Shown here one piece after another: positions 8,024-15,643 of a stretch of 40,405 nt of DNA. Position 1 is the stretch's first letter, and each line of letters begins with the position of its first letter. Position numbers and translations under genes: made by a program. This DNA comes from Planctomyces sp. SH-PL62 (lineage in GTDB: Bacteria; Planctomycetota; Planctomycetia; Planctomycetales; Planctomycetaceae). The stretch lies in NCBI GenBank assembly GCA_945905295.1, contig CAMDPX010000044.1:1-40405 (forward strand). The letters run 5' to 3'. Below the pieces are notes generated by a model. That model was not told the DNA's origin. It did not search any database and saw nothing but the letters and a program-made list of their open reading frames with translations.

Positions 8024-9877
8024 CTATTTGTTCTTGCGCCAGGTCCAGAACGAGTAATACTTGCCCTTCTTGTCGTGAGCGGCAGCGATCATCGCAGGGC
8101 GGAAGCCATCGGCGGCCAGCTTCTTCCATTCGGCGAGAGTCTCTTCATGCGTCTTGTTGGCCCCCGCGACCTCCGTCACACCTTCGAGAATCTCGGTCCA
8201 AGTAATGAAGTGGGGCGAGTTGTCGCCGGCACTCACACCGACGTCTCCGACCAGTCCCTTACCGCTGGAATGTTCGGCGATGTTCTTGATGTTCCATTCG
8301 ACGGTGCCGCCTCCTTGCATGCCTCCGGCACTGATCGGCTTTTTGAGAATCATGTCGGAAAAACGTTTGCCATCGGCGTGCATCCAAGTATGGATCGTCG
8401 ACATCCACATTCCCCTTTCGTTGGCCGGCTTGCCTTGAGTCCCATCAAGCCAGCCAACTTGAACCACTAACTCTTCCTTCTCCTTGAGTGGCCGACGCAC
8501 TGAGGTCAGCACATAGCGAGCGACTCCGTCCTGGTCGGGATAGCCGGCGATGTCGCAGGGAATCCAGCCTTCGGCGCGCATGGCTTTGTCATGTTCGGAC
8601 ACCTCGTATTCCTTGCCGTCGAAGAGTTCGCCGGGGAATTCGTCGCGGTGCCAGATCGCGGCGACGAGCGGACCATCAGCGGTCCAATACGGGCGGAACC
8701 GAATCGGCCGTAGCTTTCTCAAGGCCAGTGACTTCGACATTGCGATCGCATCGTCGAGCTTCGCCGCCTGACAAATCGCGAAGTCCTTCGTGAGCAGTCC
8801 ATGAAAGCTCGCAAAGCGAACTTCCAGATCGGCCTCCATGCGATTGAGCAACATCAGTTTGTTCGCACTTCCGTTCGTTGCTGCCCACTCGCTCTCGCTG
8901 ATTCGTTGCTCGGCCTTCGTCTTGCTGAAGCCTTTGAGGTCGGGCGCGGCATATTCAGCCCATTGACCAGCTCGCAGTTTGAACTGCTGCTTGAGTCGCG
9001 GCAGGGATTGCTTCTGCCCCAATTCCCACCATCGCTGCGAGATCGCTTCCGCCTCTTCGGGAGATGCCAGAGCTTGAGCTGCGACCAACTTGAGGTCTTG
9101 CTCGGCGGCTTGCTTGATCGCTGCGTCCGATGACTTCGCCAGCAGTGGCAGGCCGGCATTCCAGTCGTTCTTCACCATGATCTCGAACCGCCCAACGGTG
9201 TCGTTCGCGGCGGGATCGTCTGTCTTGTTTTTGAGAGTCTGACGCGCGGTCGGCAGCTTGTCGGCGAGCTTCTTCAGTTCGGTCAAATCCGTGCGACCTG
9301 CGCTCGCCTTCTTGCCGAGGTCCGCAGACTTCAGCTTGAGAGCAATCGAGCTCACAACGTCATAGCAGTCCTTCGCCACGTCGAAGCGTTCGGCCGCAAT
9401 CTGCTCGGACGCGACCGACAACAGTTTCTCCGCGAGCGCTGAATGGTACTCCTTGTCGGTCGGCCCGACGGCGAGATCCTTCAGCGTCTGCACGATCAAC
9501 GTTGTCTCGTCGACATCGAATCGTTGTCCAATGATCCGTGCGACCTTCAGAGACAATTCGGTGTTGTTGGCCTTCACGGCGATTGCATGCGCCTGGGTCA
9601 GCAGCGCGTAGTCGCTGCCTGCTGAGGCCGCGTCGTTCTGCACGTTCTCGATCATGCGTTCGGCCAGCGAGCTCTGCTGGGCTTTCGATTTCGCCGCCGC
9701 GATGTCGGCTTTGAAAACGTCTTTGACGCTCGCTTGAAGCTGCTTGAGCTCCGCAGCAGGCGGCACGGGACTGCGGTCAGCACTCAAGCACAGACCACTG
9801 GATAAGATGAAAACCAAGAGCACGCCCAGAAGGCGAGCAAGCTTGATCCAACGAATCGTCCTCTGAGAAACCAGCAT
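8024..9877 (-). CDS. Exported protein of unknown function with two C-terminal A-x-G-[FW]-x-P-x-x-IA repeats
   Basis: This is a 617-aa protein. The ATG at 9877 is chosen because it precedes a signal sequence (MLVSQRTIRWIKLARLLGVL, then LVFILSSGLCLSA); the frame continues 20 codons upstream into the divergent promoter region. Residues about 30-300 are Lys/Ala/Glu-rich and predicted helical, possibly TPR-like. The C-terminal 250 residues are globular. A motif of about 30 residues occurs twice, at residues 433-463 (MRAEGWIPCDIAG) and 587-617 (LAADGFRPAMIAA). Each is followed by an aromatic strand. I recall similar units in other planctomycete secreted or kinase-linked proteins, but their function is unknown to me. 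Position ahead of the sulfatase suggests an operon. Confidence 0.7.
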   Translation of the reverse strand: MLVSQRTIRWIKLARLLGVLLVFILSSGLCLSADRSPVPPAAELKQLQASVKDVFKADIAAAKSKAQQSSLAERMIENVQNDAASAGSDYALLTQAHAIAVKANNTELSLKVARIIGQRFDVDETTLIVQTLKDLAVGPTDKEYHSALAEKLLSVASEQIAAERFDVAKDCYDVVSSIALKLKSADLGKKASAGRTDLTELKKLADKLPTARQTLKNKTDDPAANDTVGRFEIMVKNDWNAGLPLLAKSSDAAIKQAAEQDLKLVAAQALASPEEAEAISQRWWELGQKQSLPRLKQQFKLRAGQWAEYAAPDLKGFSKTKAEQRISESEWAATNGSANKLMLLNRMEADLEVRFASFHGLLTKDFAICQAAKLDDAIAMSKSLALRKLRPIRFRPYWTADGPLVAAIWHRDEFPGELFDGKEYEVSEHDKAMRAEGWIPCDIAGYPDQDGVARYVLTSVRRPLKEKEELVVQVGWLDGTQGKPANERGMWMSTIHTWMHADGKRFSDMILKKPISAGGMQGGGTVEWNIKNIAEHSSGKGLVGDVGVSAGDNSPHFITWTEILEGVTEVAGANKTHEETLAEWKKLAADGFRPAMIAAAHDKKGKYYSFWTWRKNK

Positions 9878-10114
9878 GTTCGGACCTCGAACCGAATGAC
9901 CCTCAACACAAAAAATCGTGCTCATCCCAAAACGCAAGTTGTCGTGATGATTCTTAACAGGGATTGCTGGGATGAGAAGTCACTGCCGCAGATGTGCCAC
10001 ATCCTCCACGCCCCGGCGAGCACGCCGCAGTTGTGGGCGGAAGAAGAGTCAGATGTAATGCGGTCGCAGGCAGTTGTTTCTTGCAGCAAAGTCAGATCGC
10101 CAGCGGAGAGTTGC
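9878..10114. promoter_or_regulatory. Divergent intergenic region with 9-bp inverted repeat
   Basis: This 237-bp gap separates two divergently transcribed exported-protein genes, so it should hold both promoters. It contains a perfect inverted repeat, CTCATCCCA at 9921-9929 and TGGGATGAG at 9968-9976, spaced by 38 bp. That could be an operator pair or a long hairpin. No convincing -35/-10 pair was identified. A purine-rich GGAGAG lies just before the ATG at 10115. Confidence 0.35.
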
Positions 10115-11416
10115 ATGATGCGTCGGCAATCCGGTCCTCTTTTTTGGGTTTTGTTGGGATCGAATTTGATTGCGGCGCTCGGGCTGGGATTCGTCGACCA
10201 TGCGTTCTCGCAAAGCGCAAAGGCGAAATTCAAAGGTGCAGCGGCATCGAATGAGGACTTGTCGAAATACATTTCGAAGCTGAACAGGGACGAGTCTCCG
10301 ATTGCCGTGGGGAAGACCGTCACGCTGGTTCTCGCCAACGGCAAGATTCTTTCCGAGGTGGAAGTCACTGAGTTACTCCTGGGCAGCGAAAGCGAGATCC
10401 TCAAATCGCTGTCGGTTGCGGATCGCGATGGCAAAAAGAAACAAAAACTCGGGGCCACTTCGGTGACTCGCATTCGATCCGGGGACCACGAATTCAATGT
10501 CGTCCTCGATCCGAGCAGAAAGGGGCACGTGCTGATCGACATCACCGCGCGTGATGCCGACGTCAACGAGCGACTCAAGTCGATGCAACAACGATTGTGG
10601 CCGGAGCCGACCGATGACGAGCGAGCGAAAACGATCGCCGAGTACAAAGAGTTTCTGAAACGTGTGCAGGCCAGCTATCAGGCTCCATGCTTCCTTCAGG
10701 AAACCGAGTTCTTCCTGTTCTTCACGGATCTGCCCGCCGCTCAGGTTCCTCCGTATGTGGCGAATCTCGACAAGATGTATTTCAAGCTGTGCGAAGCGTT
10801 CGGGGTGCCGAAAGGGAAGAACATCTTTCTTGGGAAGTGCATCATCGTCGCCTTCGCCAAAGAGGAATCGTTCTTGGCGTTCGAGGAAAAGTTTCTCGAC
10901 AACCCCAATGCGAAAGGAGCACAAGGACTGGCTCACGGTTCCAGCGATGGGCGAGCAATCATCGCTTGCTTTCGCGGTCACTACGACGTGGCGAATTTCG
11001 GAGCGTTGCTGGTTCACGAAACCACACACGGCGTGACACACCGGCTGCGGTCAACCGTCGCGCCTCCGAAGTGGATCGGTGAAGGCATGGCCGATTGGGC
11101 GGCGCATGCTGTTGTGCCACGAAAGAGCGCCTTCGATCGTCAAAAAGAATCGGTGGTGAAGGTTCAAAAGTCCGGATCGCTCGGAGGAAAATTCTTCGAC
11201 CAGGATGCCAAGCTTGAAGCGTGGCAATACGACATTGCGTCGCATTTGGTGAGTTTCCTGGCGCAGCTCGACCCCGGCAGATTTCGAGCGTTTTTCATGA
11301 ACATCAAAGAAGGGGACACCCCCGAAGAGGCTCTTGCTCGCAGCTATGGTCTCACCCCAGCGGAGTTGTTGACTCAATACGGCCGGTCAATTGGTGTTGC
11401 CAACTTGCGACCGTGA
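10115..11416 (+). CDS. Exported HExxH (gluzincin-like) metalloprotease, uncharacterised
   Basis: This is a 433-aa protein. The frame is open from 9896, but the ATG at 10115 has GGAGAG six bases upstream and is followed by a signal-type segment (FWVLLGSNLIAALGLGFVDH). Residues about 50-140 look like a small beta-barrel (TVTLVLANGKILSEVEV). The catalytic part has H301-E302-T-T-H305 and a downstream GEGMADW whose Glu323 fits the third zinc ligand of gluzincins. It probably cleaves or processes proteins in the periplasm or outside; the substrate is unknown. Its stop lies 68 bp from the stop of the convergent cytochrome gene, without a clear terminator. The family name is not certain. Confidence 0.72.
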   Translation: MMRRQSGPLFWVLLGSNLIAALGLGFVDHAFSQSAKAKFKGAAASNEDLSKYISKLNRDESPIAVGKTVTLVLANGKILSEVEVTELLLGSESEILKSLSVADRDGKKKQKLGATSVTRIRSGDHEFNVVLDPSRKGHVLIDITARDADVNERLKSMQQRLWPEPTDDERAKTIAEYKEFLKRVQASYQAPCFLQETEFFLFFTDLPAAQVPPYVANLDKMYFKLCEAFGVPKGKNIFLGKCIIVAFAKEESFLAFEEKFLDNPNAKGAQGLAHGSSDGRAIIACFRGHYDVANFGALLVHETTHGVTHRLRSTVAPPKWIGEGMADWAAHAVVPRKSAFDRQKESVVKVQKSGSLGGKFFDQDAKLEAWQYDIASHLVSFLAQLDPGRFRAFFMNIKEGDTPEEALARSYGLTPAELLTQYGRSIGVANLRP

Positions 11417-11484
11417 TGGCGCATTGGTCCTGAACTCACGATCGCGGATACCTCACCGCTACAAAGTCTTGGCGTTTCCAACCA

Positions 11485-14400
11485 CTACCGCCGGACGGTG
11501 GCGGGTGTCTTTAGCTCGCGGCTGGCTGAGCGGAACAGGAACGATGGGTCTTTCGGGTCGTTGGTGACTTTCCAGACTTGGCCGTTGTGCATGTAGACGC
11601 GGCGTTGCTCTTCGAGGTTGAATGGTCGCGCTCCGATGCGGCCGAAGACGCTGAGTTGGTTGCCGGCTTCATCGACGGCTCGGTCGCGGTCCACGCCTTC
11701 GGAGATGCAGACGGCGTGGCCGTCTTTGGGAAGTTTCCTGGTGGCGATGAGCTGCGGAGTGGGACGTGTCGCAAAGCCTCCCGTGCCGGGTGTGTCGGCG
11801 TTGGTGAGCTGTACGACGTGCATGCCGTTGTGGCCGTCGGCGAGGTAAGCGAATTCGCTGTTGCAGGTGATGCCCAGCTTCACATCGTTCAGGTCGCCGA
11901 TGCAGCCGTTGGCGGTGTAGATCTGATCGACTTTCGGTTCGAGCGGATTCTTGACGTCTACAATAATCAGTCCTTCGTGTCCGCCGGAGACGTAGGCGTA
12001 GGTGCGGGCGACGTAGACGTTGCGAGCCTCGTGGAGATGCAGGCTGGCCTTCGGTTCGGGGGACGCGAGGTTGGTCACGTCCAATACCTTGAGTCCGTCG
12101 TTGTCGGCGACGAAGGCGTAGCGGAATTGAACTTGGACGGCTTTCGGGTTGTTCAAGAACGGTGCGCCGATGACGGTCTCGATGCGTGGGGTCGTCGGCG
12201 TGCTGAGATCGACGACGACTAGGCCGACGTCGGCACAGATGTAGGCGTAGGTGCCGACGATCGTGATGGCTCGTGCTCCGCAGAGGATGCCGTTGGGATT
12301 GAAGGTGACCGCACGCTCCAGGAAGTTGTTGGTCGGATCGCCGTCGAGCAACGTGCCGGCTCCGACGAGGATCAGCCCCTCTTGGCGATCGGCGACGTAG
12401 ATGTAGGCGTAGAGCATGTGAACTTTCTGCTCTTCATTTTCCGGATGCTGCTTGCGTGTCGGGTCCGGAGCCGTCGTGGACGGCGCGGCCACGGCGGCGG
12501 CGTCTTTGGTGGGGACGTAGAGTCGCTGACCGAACGGTGACACGGGGGCGGTGGTGATTCGCTCCGCAAAGCCTTTGTGGTCGATGAAGGCGGCGTCGAA
12601 GACACGGAAGCCGGCCTCACCGCAGGCGGCGTACACATACTCGCCGCGTAACTGAAGACTCTGGATGTTCGCCTTGCGGCGCGGATGTCGGATGCGGTCG
12701 GCGACGTCGTGGCCGGGGTGCTCGTGGGCGTGTTCGATTTCGCCCCCCTTCTCGCAGTGCTCGTGGAATTGTTCCGGGAACGCGAGCTTGTGCAGCGTGC
12801 TGCCGATGACCGCTTGCGGCTCGTCACGTTCGGTGACGACGACCGCTTCCATTCCGTGCTCGCCGGCTCCGACCCAGCAGTATTCTCCGATCCAGTTCGT
12901 GTAGTTGGTGCCGTGCATCAACAACTGAGCCATGATGGCGTTGTTGTCTTCCGCTTTGCTGAGATGGCAATCGGAGCATTGTTTGGTGCCGTCTTTGCCG
13001 CGGACGGTGTGTGGCACGTTCGTGGAGAACGCGATGCCGCTCAGGCCGTCGGAGGAAATCGTCTGCTGCTGCACGTAGATCGACTCGCGGTTGTTGTTGT
13101 AGCTGCTGACATGCACCGCGCACGCCGAACGGACTGGGTTCGTGCGGTTGCCGGTGACGGTACTGTCCTTGCCCAGCATGTAGACGTCGTCTCGCAAGGT
13201 TTGGAAGTTGTACGACGTGTAGTTCCGGCTGACGTCTCCGTCGTTGTGCAGTCCGGGCATTTTCATGTTGGCTCGCTGCTTGAGGTGGCAGCCGTAGCAA
13301 CTGGGGTTCCAGGACGAGTGGCAGCTCGCACAGGACATCTTCTTGTTGTCGTGAGCACAGTTCGCGGAATCCTTGGGCTTCGCTCCCCAAGTGATCTGAT
13401 CTCCCTCGAAGCGGACGGTCTTGGCGAGATGCGACTTCTCGTTGTATCTGGGATGGCCTGGCGTGATCGTGTCGATGACCTGCGGAACTTCCCACTGACG
13501 AGGTTGGTCTCCGTTCTTCTCCACCATTGCCGTTTGGATGATCTTTCCGTTGGGGCCGCCGACGCGGCGGAAGCGCGGCTTGCCTGACGGAGTGGACAGC
13601 AACTCGAGGTTCGTGCCCCCGTCCGGAGCGGCTGGACCGCTGGTGCGGAGCGACGCACGCTGATATGCGGTGCCGTGGCAGTCTTCGCAGGAGATCTCGA
13701 TGGCGGCGCGCACTTCTCCGTAGAGCTTCGTGTTGCCGTGATTGTCTTGCTTGAAGTGACAGTCGATGCAGTGCATCCCTTTTTCCAAGTGGATGTCCAT
13801 GAAATGCACCGGCATGCCGTCCTTCTCCGTCCGGCAGTCGGGATGCAACATCGCGTAGTTCAGCTTCGCTGTTGTTTCATCCTCGATGATCGTCCCCTTG
13901 TGGTCGAGCAAATGGCCTTCGCGATCCTTCTTGAAGACGGCTCGGAAGACCCAGCCGTGGCCGTGGAAGTCGGCGAACTGCATGTGCTTCAGTTGCGGAT
14001 TCAGATCGGCCGTGTTGGCGAGGAACTCAGGATCTGACCATTTGCCGCGCAAGGAACCCTCTTCTGGATTGTTCATGGCCGCGCGGACAAATTCCTCGGC
14101 CGTCGGTTTCTTTTGATGCTCCGGGTACATCAACTCTCCGTCGGTTTCATTGTCCCACCACTGCATACCCAGGTAACTCTGCAAGACGGTCGTACCGGGG
14201 TGCATGTGACAGACGACGCATTGACTGGTTGGAATCGCGGTGGTGAATTCGTGGCGGATGGGGTGACCGGGTTCATCCTTGGGGATCGTCGGATCGGGGT
14301 TCTGTGTCAGGCTGCGATTACCGGCGCTGGCATACGGGCCAGAATGCACCGGCGAACGATCGTTGGCGTAGATCACATGACACGCCGTGCAACCGCTGGA

Positions 14401-15519
14401 GCGGTAGTCGCCGGGATGATCGTTGGTGCCGAGGAAATTCAAGGTCGGGTCGAGCAATCGCGTCTTCGCCAATCCGACGAAGACTGGGTCGGTGCGGTTC
14501 TCAGTGCCGAGGCCACGATTACTGAGTCGCGTTCGCGGACGCCCTGGCTCTTCATCGCGAGTCGGGACGCCGACATCGGTGCGGAATCGACCGCCGCGCT
14601 CGAAGATACGGAGCACGTTGCCGGGGTGAGAGATCTCAAACCGCGGCAGAGGATCCAGGAACGGGACGACCCCTTTGTGCTTCATCTCCCACTCCGTCGG
14701 AGCCGGCACCGTTTGCAAGCGTTGCGGAACGCCGTTCATCGAGTAGCTCTCGCCATAGCTCGAACGTTTATTCGGAACCGCACCGTTGTTGTAGAGGGCC
14801 GCGCCCCACAACATGCAGCCGTGAGTCATCATGCTCTTTTTGACTTCCAGCGTTTCGCGCGGATGGCAGCCGGCCGTCCCGCAACTGAGATGCGCGATGC
14901 GCAAGTCGCCGGGATTCACGAACCGGACGAACTCGGGGCACTCGTGGTTCAGCACGGTGTAGGATCGGACCGGATTGCCCGATGAGCCCCAGACCTCCGG
15001 GAAACGCGGCTGGACGTGAGAGTACCACTTGTTCGTGGTGGAGGCGTCGCCGCCGTGGCAATCGACACAGCCCAAGTTCAACGTGTTGGGCTTGTGCATG
15101 TCGCCGCAGTTCTTGTGGCACTCCACGCAGCTCCAACTCTTGGCGTGCGCTTCATCAGCCGTCTGCCGCATCAAGCTGAATTGGTCCAATCGGGCCAAGT
15201 CCGCCGCGCGGTCGGCCTTCGAGCCATGCGGCGAACGCACCGGCTGCGGCGGATCCTCTGGCGACGGAGGGAGGTCGATCAACTCTTTGAAGCTGACCGG
15301 AGACACATCCGTTGTGCGATCGGCCGTCGCGGCGGGCGATGACCGCGCCGCCTTCGGCGAATCATCCTGTGCGACAGCCACGTCGATCAGCTCTTTGAAG
15401 CTGCTGGGACGTGCGGCGCGTGCCGGCTTCGGCTCGGCAGCACTCGCCGTTGCGGTGAGGCCCGCACAAAGAATGGTCAAGCAGAAGATTGGCGTTCGGA
15501 GCGGCATGATCTCGTCCAT
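11485..15519 (-). CDS. Secreted multiheme c-type cytochrome fused to LVIVD beta-propeller
   Basis: This is a 1344-aa protein with a signal peptide near the N-terminus; ATG at 15507 is an alternative start giving a more typical signal sequence. A 36-residue unit beginning FKELID occurs twice in tandem (residues 41-76 and 77-112). The next 800 residues hold nine CXXCH heme-attachment sites (CVECH, CVDCH, CTACH, CVVCH, CIDCH, CEDCH, CASCH, CYGCH, CSDCH) and one CX4CH site (CGTAGCH), so nine or ten covalent hemes are expected. The C-terminal third has five or six LVIVD-type repeats (TYAYVSGGHEGLIIVDVKNP), a propeller usually found on surface proteins. It lies 124 bp behind the outer-membrane barrel gene. 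Electron transfer at or across the outer membrane is inferred; the redox partner is unknown. Confidence 0.88.
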   Translation of the reverse strand: MDEIMPLRTPIFCLTILCAGLTATASAAEPKPARAARPSSFKELIDVAVAQDDSPKAARSSPAATADRTTDVSPVSFKELIDLPPSPEDPPQPVRSPHGSKADRAADLARLDQFSLMRQTADEAHAKSWSCVECHKNCGDMHKPNTLNLGCVDCHGGDASTTNKWYSHVQPRFPEVWGSSGNPVRSYTVLNHECPEFVRFVNPGDLRIAHLSCGTAGCHPRETLEVKKSMMTHGCMLWGAALYNNGAVPNKRSSYGESYSMNGVPQRLQTVPAPTEWEMKHKGVVPFLDPLPRFEISHPGNVLRIFERGGRFRTDVGVPTRDEEPGRPRTRLSNRGLGTENRTDPVFVGLAKTRLLDPTLNFLGTNDHPGDYRSSGCTACHVIYANDRSPVHSGPYASAGNRSLTQNPDPTIPKDEPGHPIRHEFTTAIPTSQCVVCHMHPGTTVLQSYLGMQWWDNETDGELMYPEHQKKPTAEEFVRAAMNNPEEGSLRGKWSDPEFLANTADLNPQLKHMQFADFHGHGWVFRAVFKKDREGHLLDHKGTIIEDETTAKLNYAMLHPDCRTEKDGMPVHFMDIHLEKGMHCIDCHFKQDNHGNTKLYGEVRAAIEISCEDCHGTAYQRASLRTSGPAAPDGGTNLELLSTPSGKPRFRRVGGPNGKIIQTAMVEKNGDQPRQWEVPQVIDTITPGHPRYNEKSHLAKTVRFEGDQITWGAKPKDSANCAHDNKKMSCASCHSSWNPSCYGCHLKQRANMKMPGLHNDGDVSRNYTSYNFQTLRDDVYMLGKDSTVTGNRTNPVRSACAVHVSSYNNNRESIYVQQQTISSDGLSGIAFSTNVPHTVRGKDGTKQCSDCHLSKAEDNNAIMAQLLMHGTNYTNWIGEYCWVGAGEHGMEAVVVTERDEPQAVIGSTLHKLAFPEQFHEHCEKGGEIEHAHEHPGHDVADRIRHPRRKANIQSLQLRGEYVYAACGEAGFRVFDAAFIDHKGFAERITTAPVSPFGQRLYVPTKDAAAVAAPSTTAPDPTRKQHPENEEQKVHMLYAYIYVADRQEGLILVGAGTLLDGDPTNNFLERAVTFNPNGILCGARAITIVGTYAYICADVGLVVVDLSTPTTPRIETVIGAPFLNNPKAVQVQFRYAFVADNDGLKVLDVTNLASPEPKASLHLHEARNVYVARTYAYVSGGHEGLIIVDVKNPLEPKVDQIYTANGCIGDLNDVKLGITCNSEFAYLADGHNGMHVVQLTNADTPGTGGFATRPTPQLIATRKLPKDGHAVCISEGVDRDRAVDEAGNQLSVFGRIGARPFNLEEQRRVYMHNGQVWKVTNDPKDPSFLFRSASRELKTPATVRR

Positions 15520-15550
15520 GAAATCTCGTGCGTTCGGAATGTGTATAGGA

Positions 15551-15629
15551 CTCAGAGACTATCTGAGACGCCCGTTGCCTGACTCTCTGAGTCGGGGCTT
15601 TCGCGAGAAAACACCCGACTCGGAGAGTC
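15551..15629. repeat. Two hairpins in the barrel-cytochrome intergenic gap
   Basis: CTCAGA and TCTGAG (15551-15567) form a small hairpin. GACTCTCTGAGTCGGG (15581-15596) pairs with CCCGACTCGGAGAGTC (15614-15629) with one G-T wobble across a 17-nt loop. Each arm is also itself a palindrome (GACTC, three bases, GAGTC), the double-hairpin architecture seen elsewhere in the window. Located between two co-oriented genes, it could attenuate or process their shared transcript. Confidence 0.6.
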
Positions 15630-15643
15630 CGGCTACGGTGACA

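Noticed and set aside
7932-8129. Minus-strand frame of 65 codons overlapping the end of the 617-aa gene.
   Set aside because: Half of it is out of frame inside a supported gene. The remaining part is too short to judge, though its tail (YVRQAKAIIDGKKP) looks protein-like and might be a remnant.
10115-11416. Start at the upstream TTG/ATG region (9896) of the metalloprotease frame.
   Set aside because: The extra 73 residues lack a signal sequence and cover the divergent promoter. The ATG at 10115 has a good ribosome binding site and a signal-like segment.
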